Source: Candidatus Zipacnadia bacterium
GTDB lineage: Bacteria > Armatimonadota > UBA5377 > JALGUK01
DNA: 6,149 nt
Direction: 5' to 3'
NCBI GenBank assembly: GCA_029820875.1
Contig: JALGUK010000304.1
Location: 1 to 6,149 of the forward strand
Made by a program: the position numbers and the translations under genes. Under the pieces are notes generated by a model. It searched no databases and was not told the origin of the DNA. It saw only the letters and a program-made list of their open reading frames with translations. Positions 1-6,149 of the stretch are shown piece after piece. The stretch's first letter is position 1. Every line of letters begins with the position of its first letter.

Positions 1-567
1 TTCCGCAACGTTTACTTTGACCTGGCGAACGAGCGGGACGTCCGTGACGCGCGGTATGTGAGCTTCCAGGACCTGCGGAAGCTGCGCGACGAGGTCAAGC
101 GCATTGATCCACAGCGGCTGCTTACGGCCTCGGGCCACCGGGACCCCAGGGATTACCTGCTCACTGCCGGCCTGGACTTTTTCAGTCCACACCTGGGGCG
201 TAATGCCAATTTGCCGGCGAAGACCGAAGGTATCACGCGGGGGTATCTGAAGCGAATGAAGGAACTCGGGCACATCGCGCCCGTGCACTACCAGGAGCCG
301 TTCCGGCGTGACTACGGCCGATGGCAACCCGCAGCGGAGGACTTCCTGGAGGACCTGCGCGGAGCGCTGGCTGGGGGAGCCGCGGGTTGGTGCTTGCACA
401 ACGGCGGCCCCAGAGGAGGGCACACCGGTCGGCCTCGATGCTTTGATATGAACGAGCGCAACGGCCGGCTTCTCGACCAGCTCGACAAGGAGGAAACGAC
501 GGTCCTTCGGGCTGCCCCAGGTCTCGTTAGGGAGGCTAAGCAGCATAAGCCAAGTGATACGGAGTGA
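1..567 (+). CDS. Clan GH-A-like glycoside hydrolase (cellulase-like), C-terminal part
   Basis: The frame is open from the first base, so the start lies outside the window and 188 residues of the C-terminal half remain. The fragment reads like the second half of a (beta/alpha)8 glycosidase. DLANERD (about residues 7-13) has an Asn-Glu pair as at the end of strand 4, where clan GH-A enzymes carry the acid/base. RLLTASG and DFFSPHLGR look like strands 5 and 6. APVHYQEPFRR places Glu99 where the strand-7 nucleophile would be, and AAGWCLHNG looks like strand 8. The role is inferred to be hydrolysis of a polysaccharide or glycoside; the substrate and exact family cannot be read from the sequence. 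Whether it is secreted is unknown because the N-terminus is missing. It ends 7 bases before trpD, so the two are probably co-transcribed although their functions look unrelated. An internal GTG at 58 is not taken as the start because the acid/base strand lies upstream of it. Confidence 0.72.
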   Translation, partial: FRNVYFDLANERDVRDARYVSFQDLRKLRDEVKRIDPQRLLTASGHRDPRDYLLTAGLDFFSPHLGRNANLPAKTEGITRGYLKRMKELGHIAPVHYQEPFRRDYGRWQPAAEDFLEDLRGALAGGAAGWCLHNGGPRGGHTGRPRCFDMNERNGRLLDQLDKEETTVLRAAPGLVREAKQHKPSDTE

Positions 568-569
568 GG
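561..569 (+). promoter_or_regulatory. Ribosome binding site of trpD
   Basis: GGAGTGAGG lies 5-13 bases before the ATG at 575 and overlaps the stop codon of the glycoside hydrolase gene. It supports the ATG over the in-frame GTG at 554, which would lie upstream of this site and add seven residues (MIRSEAT) not typical of the family. Confidence 0.55.
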
Positions 570-574
570 CCACA

Positions 575-1585
575 ATGATCCGGGACGCCATCCGCAAGGT
601 CGTTGAGGGAGTGGACCTGACCGCAGAGGAAGCCAAGGCGGCAATGGACAGGATTATGGCAGGCGAGGCGACCGATGCCCAGATCGCAGCGTTTATCACG
701 GCATTGCGCATGAAGGGCGAAACGCCGCAGGAAATCGCCGGGTTTGCGACCACAATGCGCGAGAACTGCATCCGCGTCCAGACCAGCCATGAGCCGCTCA
801 TTGACACTTGCGGCACGGGTGGAGACAAACTCGACACGTTCAACATCTCCACGGCTGCCGCATTCGTGGCCGCCGGCGCCGGTGTTGTGGTGGCCAAGCA
901 CGGGAACCGCTCCGTAACCAGTCAATGCGGCAGTGCTGATGTCTTGCAGGCGCTGCACATTGACATCGAGCTTCCGCCGGACTGGGTCGCAAGGTGCATT
1001 GAGCAAGTCGGAATCGGCTTCCTGTACGCGCCTCTTTTGCACCCGTCTATGAAGTACGCCGTCGGACCGCGGCGCGAGATTGGAATCCGAACCGTCTTCA
1101 ACATCCTCGGGCCGCTCACTAACCCGGCGGGCGCAAGGCGTCAAGTTGTGGGAGTGTATGAGCTGGCACTCACGGAGTTGATTGCTGCAGCATTGGCATC
1201 ACTGGAATGTGAGCGCGCGTTGGTGGTCCATGGCCTGGACGGTGTGGACGAGCTTTCCATCTTCGGTGAAACGCAGGTGAGCGAGCTGCGCGACGGGCGA
1301 GTCGAAACCTACACGCTCACGCCCGAGGATGTCGGCCTGAAGCGCGCTCGCCCCGAGGATATCGAGGGCGGGAAGCCGGACCACTGTGCCCGAATGCTCC
1401 TGGACGTGCTGGAGGGGCAGACGGGGCCGTCGCGTGATGTCGTGCTGCTCAATGCCGCCGCCGCAATCTACGTGGCTGGCATAGCCGACAACATCGTGGA
1501 GGGTATTGGCCTTGCGGCGGAATCCATTGATAGTGGCAATGCCCTTCAGACCCTGCACGCCCTTCGGGACTACGCTCCGGAATAA
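575..1585 (+). CDS. trpD: Anthranilate phosphoribosyltransferase
   Basis: TrpD transfers the phosphoribosyl group of PRPP to anthranilate, the second committed step of tryptophan synthesis, in the cytoplasm. The product of 336 residues has the usual full length. The N-terminal helical region begins MIRDAIRKVVEGVDLTAEEA, very typical of TrpD, which with the Shine-Dalgarno at 561-569 decides the ATG start. Visible motifs in order are GTGGD at residues 80-84 (PRPP-binding glycine loop), NIST at 90-93, KHGNRSVTSQCGSADV at 108-123 (substrate loop), then NILGPLTNPA and HGLDGVDELS, the latter carrying the acidic residues that bind metal. It is a stand-alone TrpD with no TrpG glutaminase domain fused. 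The last coding bases (about 1548-1567) belong to a repeat that continues into the gap before trpC. No lesion is seen and the enzyme should be active. Confidence 0.97.
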   Translation: MIRDAIRKVVEGVDLTAEEAKAAMDRIMAGEATDAQIAAFITALRMKGETPQEIAGFATTMRENCIRVQTSHEPLIDTCGTGGDKLDTFNISTAAAFVAAGAGVVVAKHGNRSVTSQCGSADVLQALHIDIELPPDWVARCIEQVGIGFLYAPLLHPSMKYAVGPRREIGIRTVFNILGPLTNPAGARRQVVGVYELALTELIAAALASLECERALVVHGLDGVDELSIFGETQVSELRDGRVETYTLTPEDVGLKRARPEDIEGGKPDHCARMLLDVLEGQTGPSRDVVLLNAAAAIYVAGIADNIVEGIGLAAESIDSGNALQTLHALRDYAPE

Positions 1586-1712
1586 TCTGGTGGCGTGGGC
1601 GTCTCGCCCGTTGGAACCTGAGATATTGGACGCCCTTGGAAACTTATGTAGCAGAAACCCGGTACCGCGGGCGTCTCGCCCGCGAGTCCCTAAGACCTTG
1701 CACGCCCTTGGA
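1548..1712 (+). repeat. About 72-base periodic repeat array between trpD and trpC
   Basis: Two modules alternate. A 20-mer ending in ACGCCCTT plus a few bases occurs at 1548-1567 (inside trpD), 1621-1640 and 1693-1712. The first and second copies each match the third at 17 of 20 positions. A hairpin core, GGGCGTCTCGCCC, occurs at 1597-1609 and 1669-1681. Spacings are 73 and 72 for the 20-mer and 72 for the hairpin, so the array is about two and a quarter degenerate units. It fills most of the 146-base space between the trpD stop and the trpC start; no other gene or promoter is evident there. It may be a REP-like dispersed element or a local duplication of the trpD tail. Confidence 0.7.
1666..1684 (+). 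other. Strong GC hairpin in the trpD-trpC gap
   Basis: CGCGGGCG and CGCCCGCG form a perfect 8-base-pair stem around a TCT loop. The earlier repeat copy at 1597-1609 keeps a 5-base-pair version. No run of T follows, so this is not a classical intrinsic terminator. It could pause transcription, stabilise an upstream mRNA end, or act as a REP-type element. It lies about 48 bases before the trpC start. Confidence 0.6.
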
Positions 1713-1731
1713 GATGGAGTGAGCGTCAGCT

Positions 1732-2500
1732 TTGATTCTCGACGAGATCGTCGCCCACAAACAGAAGGAACTCGCCGACGGGCTCGCGAAGATGCGAGAG
1801 GAGCTCCTCTTGTCGGCTGCGCGGACTGCTCCTGCGCCCCGGGACTTCGGCGGGGCGCTCAGGCACGGCTCCGACGTGGCTGTGATCGCCGAGATTAAGA
1901 AGGCGTCGCCCTCGGCCGGAGTACTATGCGAGCAGCTCGACGTCGCGTCCCGGGCACGTGCATACCAGCGCGCAGGTGTAGGCGCTATCTCGATTGTGAC
2001 CGATTCGCGATTCTTTCGCGGCGAACCCGAGTGGGTCGGACAGGTCAAGAGCGCATCTGAACTGCCGGTGCTTCGCAAGGACTTCATCATTGATCCGCTC
2101 CAGGTGCTCGAGTCGCGGGCGATTGGAGCGGATGCAGTGCTTCTCATAACGGCCATCCTCACAGACGACCGCCTGGCGGAGCTGCTTGGCCTCGTGCATC
2201 AATGGAAGGGCAGGAGCGAGCATTATCGGGATTAACAACCGCGATTTGAAGACGTTTCGCGTTGACCTGAGTGTCACAAAACGACTTGCTAAACTGATCC
2301 CATACGGTGTCACAATCGTCAGTGAAAGTGGAGTCCATTCAAAAGCTGACGTGCAGTGCGTAGCGGAGGCGGGTGTGGATGCGATTCTGGTGGGAACGTC
2401 GCTGATGCGCAGGGAGGAGCCTGGGCCGTTGCTTAATACGCTGACAGGTGTCCCGAAGTGCAGCCGCTGCGGCGGCTCGGCACAGGCGGCGACGGCTTGA
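1732..2500 (+). pseudogene. trpC: Indole-3-glycerol phosphate synthase, broken by an internal deletion and frameshift
   Basis: TrpC closes the indole ring on CdRP to give indole-3-glycerol phosphate. The gene starts at TTG 1732: an in-frame stop at 1720 leaves no other start, and the protein begins MILDEIVAHK like the family. Frame 1 carries AEIKKASPS (Glu54 and Lys56, matching Glu51 and Lys53 of the Sulfolobus enzyme) and LRKDFIIDP (Lys116, matching Lys110). At about 2203-2212 the frame changes from LVHQW in frame 1 to AGASIIGINNRDL in frame 2, which continues with VSESGV and ILVGTSLMR to a stop at 2498-2500. Compared with the usual order, some 18-22 residues are missing at the junction, covering strand 6 and its catalytic Glu (Glu159 of Sulfolobus). 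Read literally, frame 1 ends at 2235 and gives 167 residues. The last 16 residues of frame 2 are not typical of the family and overlap the next gene. The lesion is either genuine or an assembly error. Confidence 0.9.
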
Positions 2501-3781
2501 TGCTTGCAGCGTTTGCAGTTGTCGCCTTCGTTATCACCGGCTGTAGCGGCGGCAGCGACACCGACCCAGGCGTTGCGACATGGGTGTTCGGGCAAGGAAA
2601 CACCCTCGGCTTCATCCGCGGAACGGTCTATGACGAGAATTCCCTCACCGGCGTCAGCGCACGGGTTCTGGCGAACGATATCGGGGTGCCGACATTTCAG
2701 GATGGGCGCTATGTTATAGATCCCACGCCGTGCAACGGTCGTGTCCTGATGAGCGCGGGCAGCGGCCGCCACCGCGCCCGTTCTGTCGAGATTGACTCGT
2801 CGAACGTGAACCTGTATCTGGAGCCTCAGCCCGAGAACCCGACCGGTCTGGTCACTGTGAACGTAACCGTCCACGGTGCACAGGTACAGAACGTCGCCGT
2901 ATACGTCGGCTGGAACACACCCGACACCCCGGACGGGACGGTCCAGGTTGTGGCGGGACGCGCCGTCGGTCTTGTGCGGGTGGAGCCCCACCGACCTGGA
3001 CGTCCGCGAGGGCAACCCGGTAGAGGTCAACCTCGACCTGTATGATGCGACGAGCACAAACTCGGGTAGTATCAACCCCCGTGGCTTCCCGACGAACGCA
3101 ACCGTGGGCGCGATTGCTATCGGTGTCGGGAATATGGTGGATGTTGTAAGCTCCACCCTCCGCGACGTCGGCTCGCTCACTACATTCAACGGTCTTCCGC
3201 CCGGCACCTATTGGGTATGGGCAGCGGCGGACTCGACACAGGCTGTCTTCCGCAGCGAGCAGGAGGGGGCTGGCGCGTCCCGGCGCATGTACGAGTATAT
3301 GAGGAACCCGCATTCGCCCTCGCGTTTTGGCATCGGCGGCACATCATCGTCATACGCGCGCGTATTGAACGTGTTTGTAACCGCCGGGCGCACCAGTGTC
3401 GTCAACCTGAGCTTCCCGACCTTCATCCCGCCGCCGCGACTCCGGTGCCCGCGCCCCAACAGTATGTTCAGCGATCGAACGCCCAAGTTCGACTGGGACC
3501 TTGTTCCGGTTGCCGATGTCTACGCGGTTAACGTGGACCCGGACCAGCAGTTTAAGGACCTGTATCTGGGCTGGACTGGTTTCACACCCTTCAGCCGGCT
3601 GACCTACCCGCCGCTTCCGGAGGCGGAACTGCGCTCGCAGGTCAGCTACTTCTGGTGGGTGGACGCGTTTCGTATTCCGGGATTCCAGGGCGCCGATGCG
3701 GCGGATTTGAACTTCCTGGAACTATTCAGCCGACTGGACAACTGGGCGTCATCGGATACAAACGGCTTCTTTGTTGACTGA
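2458..3781 (+). pseudogene. Secreted lipoprotein with carboxypeptidase-regulatory-like and Fn3-like domains, frameshifted
   Basis: The specific function is not recognised. Frame 1 gives a signal peptide with an Arg-Arg n-region, a hydrophobic stretch (LAAFAVVAFV) and the lipobox ITGC, so the product should be exported and lipidated. The GTG at 2458 is preferred because it supplies the basic n-region. An ATG at 2500, overlapping the trpC stop as TGATG, is the alternative. Neither has a clear Shine-Dalgarno. After the lipobox comes GFIRGTVYDENSLTGVSARV, like a carboxypeptidase-regulatory beta-sandwich, then VTVNVTVHGAQVQNVAVYVGW. At about 2978-2986 coding moves to frame 2; removing one G gives RVSPTDLDVREGNPVEV without a break. 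Frame 2 holds LPPGTYWVWAAAD, another sandwich, then an Fn3-like end domain (about 3430-3780) with TPKFDWDLVPVADVYAV and YFWWVDAF. Corrected length is about 440 residues. If unrepaired, frame 1 stops at 3045. It lies between trpC and trpB, where trpF is often found. Confidence 0.72.
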
Positions 3782-3812
3782 CAGGGGGTAACGTTTCGCA
3801 GCCCAATTTGGA

Positions 3813-3847
3813 GCTGCCGGCAGCGCCTGGAGCCAGCCGCCGGTAGC
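3813..3847 (+). other. Hairpin in the leader of trpB
   Basis: GCTGCCGGC (3813-3821) can pair with GCCGGTAGC (3839-3847) as nine pairs, one of them G-U, around a 17-base loop. The left arm also sits in a perfect 12-base palindrome, GCTGCCGGCAGC (3813-3824). The structure lies in the 96-base gap after the lipoprotein gene and ends 16 bases before the trpB ribosome binding site. No T-run follows, so a classical terminator is unlikely; a processing or pausing role is possible. No leader peptide with Trp codons is visible in the gap. Confidence 0.4.
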
Positions 3848-3863
3848 CCGTCAAATCGCTATC

Positions 3864-3870
3864 GGAAGGG
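3864..3870 (+). promoter_or_regulatory. Ribosome binding site of trpB
   Basis: GGAAGGG sits seven bases before the ATG at 3878. It gives trpB its own translation start, separate from the damaged gene upstream. Confidence 0.65.
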
Positions 3871-3877
3871 AACTACT

Positions 3878-5071
3878 ATGCCAGAGGCGGCGCTCAAATC
3901 AGGTTACTTCGGCGAGTTCGGCGGGAGATTCGTCCCTGAAACGGTGATGTGCGCTCTTGACGAACTCGCCAAAGAGTACGAACGAGTCAAGGACGACCCC
4001 GAATTTCGCGCAAAGCTCGATTATTATCTCAAGGATTATGCCGGACGGCCTACCCCGCTTTATCTGGCCGAGCGGCTCAGCGAGTACTGCGGGGCTAAGG
4101 TTTATCTGAAGCGTGAAGACCTCTGCCATACCGGCGCTCACAAGATCAACAACACCCTCGGCCAGGCGATGATGGCCGTGCGACTGGGCAAGCCGCGCGT
4201 GATAGCCGAGACCGGAGCCGGCCAGCACGGGGTCGCGACTGCGACCGCCGCGGCGTTGTTCGGGCTTAAGTGCGATGTGTACATGGGCACCGAAGACGTA
4301 AGGCGCCAGGCCCTCAACGTCTTCCGGATGGAGCTTCTGGGCACACGGGTCATCTCGGTGGACTCTGGCACCCGGACGCTCAAGGACGCAATCAACGAGG
4401 CATTTCGTGACTGGATGACATCGGTCGAAAATACCCATTACGTCTTCGGAACCGTTGCCGGGCCGCACCCGTTCCCGACGATTGTACGCGACTTCCAGTC
4501 GGTAATCGGCCGCGAGGCGCGCGCACAGATTCTCGAGAAGGAGGGGCGTCTGCCGGACTACCTGGTTGCATGTGTGGGGGGCGGGAGCAATTCGATGGGC
4601 CTGTTTTACCCGTTTGAAGCGGACGAGAGTGTGCGGTTCATCGGGGTCGAGGCAGGTGGGAGGTCCCTCCAACCTGGAAACCACGCGGCTCCGCTGAGCG
4701 TGGGCACGAAGGGTATTCTGCACGGTGCGTATAGTTATATGGTCCAGGACGATGACGGGCAGGTTCTGCCCGCCCACTCAATCGCCGCGGGCCTTGACTA
4801 CCCGGGTGTCGGTCCCGGACATGCGCACTGGAAGGAAACAGGCCGTGCCCAGTACGTACCGGTCTCCGACGAGGAGGCGCTCGAGGCCTTCGAGACGCTG
4901 GCGCGGCTCGAAGGAATTATCCCGGCCCTGGAGAGTGCGCACGCAGTCGCGCAGGTCATCAAAATGCGTGAGCAACTCTCGTCGGATGACGTAGTTATCA
5001 TCAACCTCTCCGGTCGCGGGGACAAGGACGCACAAGAGGTCCGCAGGCTGCGGGAGGTGAGGCCGTCATGA
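3878..5071 (+). CDS. trpB: Tryptophan synthase beta chain
   Basis: TrpB is the PLP-dependent subunit that joins indole, delivered through a tunnel from TrpA, to L-serine to make tryptophan; the complex is alpha2-beta2 and cytoplasmic. The 397-residue product has the normal TrpB1 length and begins with the typical [14 protein letters not shown]. Key sites are all present with a +2 offset from the Salmonella enzyme: Lys89 in GAHKINN (PLP Schiff base), Glu111 in AETGAGQHG (catalytic acid), GGGSN at 234-238 (phosphate cradle) and Ser378 in NLSGRGDKD (pyridine nitrogen). [14 protein letters not shown] matches the COMM region; a Gly follows GVGP where Glu or Gln is usual. GGGSNSMG has Ser where Ala is more frequent. 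A good ribosome binding site precedes it, and its stop overlaps the trpA start in ATGA. Nothing suggests loss of activity. Confidence 0.98.
   Translation: MPEAALKSGYFGEFGGRFVPETVMCALDELAKEYERVKDDPEFRAKLDYYLKDYAGRPTPLYLAERLSEYCGAKVYLKREDLCHTGAHKINNTLGQAMMAVRLGKPRVIAETGAGQHGVATATAAALFGLKCDVYMGTEDVRRQALNVFRMELLGTRVISVDSGTRTLKDAINEAFRDWMTSVENTHYVFGTVAGPHPFPTIVRDFQSVIGREARAQILEKEGRLPDYLVACVGGGSNSMGLFYPFEADESVRFIGVEAGGRSLQPGNHAAPLSVGTKGILHGAYSYMVQDDDGQVLPAHSIAAGLDYPGVGPGHAHWKETGRAQYVPVSDEEALEAFETLARLEGIIPALESAHAVAQVIKMREQLSSDDVVIINLSGRGDKDAQEVRRLREVRPS
5053..5060 (+). promoter_or_regulatory. Ribosome binding site of trpA
   Basis: GGAGGTGA, a full-length match to the 16S anti-Shine-Dalgarno, lies inside the end of trpB seven bases before the trpA ATG. 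With the ATGA overlap it implies efficient, coupled translation of the two synthase subunits. Confidence 0.8.
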
Positions 5072-5862
5072 CGCGCATCGGGGAAGCCTTTGAGGCGCTG
5101 AAGGCACGCGGCGAGAAGGGCCTCATCACGTTCATCACAGCCGGTGACCCGGACCTCACAACCACGGCCAAGTTGGTGCCCGCCATCGCCGAGGCGGGTG
5201 CGGATATTGTCGAACTCGGCATCCCATTTTCAGATCCGCTCGCGGACGGGCCGTCCATCCAGGCCGCTTCCAGCCGCGCACTTGCGAAGAAGGCTACGGT
5301 GGCGGGAGTGCTCGAGTGCGTGCGGGATATTCGCGCCGCCTGCGAGGTTCCGATAGTGCTGATGACCTGCTTCAACCCCATCCTGCGGTTTGGCCCGGAG
5401 CGGTTCGCGGCGCAAGCGCAGGATGCCGGCGTTGACGGGATGTTGATTTCAGACCTCCCGCCCGGCGAAAGTGACGAATGGACCCGCATCGCCCACGGCC
5501 ACGGGCTGGATACGATATTTCTCGTTGCGCCGACCAGCCCGCCGGAGCGCATGGAAGAGGTCTGCCGACGCTCAACCGGTTTCGTTTACTGCATCAGCCG
5601 CACCGGCGTCACCGGGGCGCGCAAGGACCTGCCGCCGGACCTGTCCGAGTTGGTCGCCCGTGTCCGCGAACACACCGACAAGCCCATCGGTATCGGCTTC
5701 GGAATCTCCTCGCCGCAGCAGGTCCATGCGGTATGCCGGTTGGCCGATGCGGCTATTGTCGGCAGCGCAATCGTGAATGTTATCGCCGAGGCATCCCGGG
5801 ACAACGTCGTTGATTCGGCGGCGAGGTTTGTAGCGGAACTGAAGAGCGGTACCGCCGTATAA
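5068..5862 (+). CDS. trpA: Tryptophan synthase alpha chain
   Basis: TrpA cleaves indole-3-glycerol phosphate to indole and glyceraldehyde 3-phosphate and passes the indole to TrpB. The 264-residue product is a complete TIM barrel of normal length. TFITAGDPD is strand 1; [14 protein letters not shown] carries the catalytic pair at exactly the classical numbers, Glu49 and Asp60. Then come [16 protein letters not shown], the loop-6 motif TGVTGAR, and the phosphate-binding IGFGIS and IVGSAIV. Small departures are MTCFNP where MTYYNP is usual and SDLPP where PDLP is usual; neither touches a catalytic residue. The ATG overlaps the trpB stop by four bases and has a strong ribosome binding site, which fixes the start. 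Its substrate depends on TrpC, whose gene in this cluster is damaged, so a functional TrpC from elsewhere (or a sequence correction) is needed for the full pathway. Confidence 0.98.
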   Translation: MTRIGEAFEALKARGEKGLITFITAGDPDLTTTAKLVPAIAEAGADIVELGIPFSDPLADGPSIQAASSRALAKKATVAGVLECVRDIRAACEVPIVLMTCFNPILRFGPERFAAQAQDAGVDGMLISDLPPGESDEWTRIAHGHGLDTIFLVAPTSPPERMEEVCRRSTGFVYCISRTGVTGARKDLPPDLSELVARVREHTDKPIGIGFGISSPQQVHAVCRLADAAIVGSAIVNVIAEASRDNVVDSAARFVAELKSGTAV

Positions 5863-5885
5863 GAGGGCCGCAGAATTCGGCTGCC

Positions 5886-6149
5886 ATGCCCACCTATTTG
5901 ACCGAAGCGTTGACCCTCAGGGCCGTCAAGATTCGCGAGCACGACCGGGTGCTCACGCTGCTTACCCGTGAGCGGGGTAAGGTCAGTGCGGTCGCGAAGG
6001 GGATAGGCAAGCCCAAGAGCAAGCTCACTCCGTGTACGGAGCTGCTCGCGCACTGCAGGCTGACGCTTGCCGAGGGGAAGAACATGGACGTCGTCACCCA
6101 GGTCGAGGTGATTGACTTCTTCAAGGGCCTGCGAAATGACGTGTACCGC
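5886..6149 (+). CDS. recO: DNA repair protein RecO, N-terminal part
   Basis: The frame opens at ATG 5886 and runs off the window after 88 codons. The sequence matches the N-terminal OB-fold of RecO: TEALTLRAVKIREHDRVLTLLTRERGKVSAVAKG, split here as TEALTLRAVK, HDRVLTLLTRERGK and SAVAKG, followed by KPKSKL, then TQVEVIDFFKGLRNDV. RecO works with RecR (and RecF) to load RecA on SSB-coated single-stranded DNA and to anneal strands during recombinational repair. The C-terminal helical and zinc-binding parts lie beyond the edge. The gene starts 23 bases after the trpA stop on the same strand, so read-through from the trp genes is likely. The ribosome binding site is weak: GAGGG at 5863-5867 is 18 bases from the ATG. 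No terminator is seen between trpA and recO. Confidence 0.9.
   Translation, partial: MPTYLTEALTLRAVKIREHDRVLTLLTRERGKVSAVAKGIGKPKSKLTPCTELLAHCRLTLAEGKNMDVVTQVEVIDFFKGLRNDVYR

Noticed and set aside
1666..1684. Intrinsic terminator for trpD
   Set aside because: The stem is strong but no T-run follows it, and trpC follows on the same strand within 50 bases.
1506..1898. Open frame on the + strand crossing the trpD end, the gap and the trpC start, with a 24-residue internal repeat
   Set aside because: The protein-level repeat (ASRP...P..L.ALG) simply reflects the 72-base DNA repeat, whose period is a multiple of three. The frame overlaps two certain genes and has no good ribosome binding site.
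2195..2215. Programmed frameshift joining the two trpC parts
   Set aside because: No slippery site is seen, and a shift would still leave out the catalytic strand 6, so the product would not be a complete enzyme.
2186..2500. Separate small gene starting at TTG 2186
   Set aside because: It is the C-terminal part of trpC after the frame change; its first residues, before AGASIIG, do not look like the family and merely overlap frame 1.
1924..3207. Long open frame of 427 codons on the - strand spanning trpC and the lipoprotein gene
   Set aside because: It lies opposite strongly conserved IGPS motifs on the + strand, shows no recognisable protein features, and long antisense frames are common in GC-rich coding DNA. 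It spans both frame lesions but offers no better explanation for them.
3782..3877. Small trp leader peptide or attenuator in the gap before trpB
   Set aside because: No short frame rich in TGG codons with a ribosome binding site and no terminator T-run are present.
3899..4777. Open frame of 292 codons on the - strand opposite trpB
   Set aside because: It is a shadow of the fully conserved trpB; it has no family motifs.

Overview
This is a GC-rich bacterial stretch in which every supportable gene lies on the + strand. Its core is a tryptophan-biosynthesis cluster. In order it holds: the 3' end of a clan GH-A-like glycoside hydrolase gene (1-567); trpD (575-1585); a short intergenic repeat array (to 1712); a disrupted trpC (1732-2500); a frameshifted gene for a secreted lipoprotein with beta-sandwich domains (2458-3781); trpB (3878-5071); trpA (5068-5862); and the 5' part of recO (5886 to the window edge). 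Nothing in the window identifies the host firmly. The GC-rich coding sequence, the glycoside hydrolase, the Fn3/carboxypeptidase-regulatory-like lipoprotein and the GC hairpin repeat would suit an environmental, polysaccharide-using, didermic lineage (Armatimonadota or a similar phylum is a weak guess).

Pathway logic: TrpD makes phosphoribosyl-anthranilate, TrpF (not in this window) isomerises it, TrpC closes the indole ring, and TrpA and TrpB form tryptophan synthase. trpB and trpA overlap in ATGA with a near-perfect Shine-Dalgarno, as expected for subunits made in equal amounts. trpE, trpG and trpF are not seen. The place between trpC and trpB, often used by trpF, is taken by the unrelated lipoprotein gene.

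Two reading-frame lesions lie about 780 bases apart. trpC changes from frame 1 to frame 2 at about 2203-2212 and lacks roughly 18-22 codons, including the segment that carries the catalytic Glu of strand 6. The lipoprotein gene changes from frame 1 to frame 2 at about 2978-2986, consistent with one extra G. The protein signal is intact on both sides of each lesion, so either the damage is recent or the assembly is wrong there. Between trpD and trpC is a roughly 72-base periodic repeat that alternates a GC hairpin with a 20-mer, and its first 20-mer lies inside the 3' coding end of trpD.

I found no RNA genes, CRISPR, insertion sequences or clear intrinsic terminators. No previously undescribed system can be claimed. 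The most notable observations are the lesioned trpC, the lipoprotein gene within the trp cluster, and the trpD-trpC repeat.
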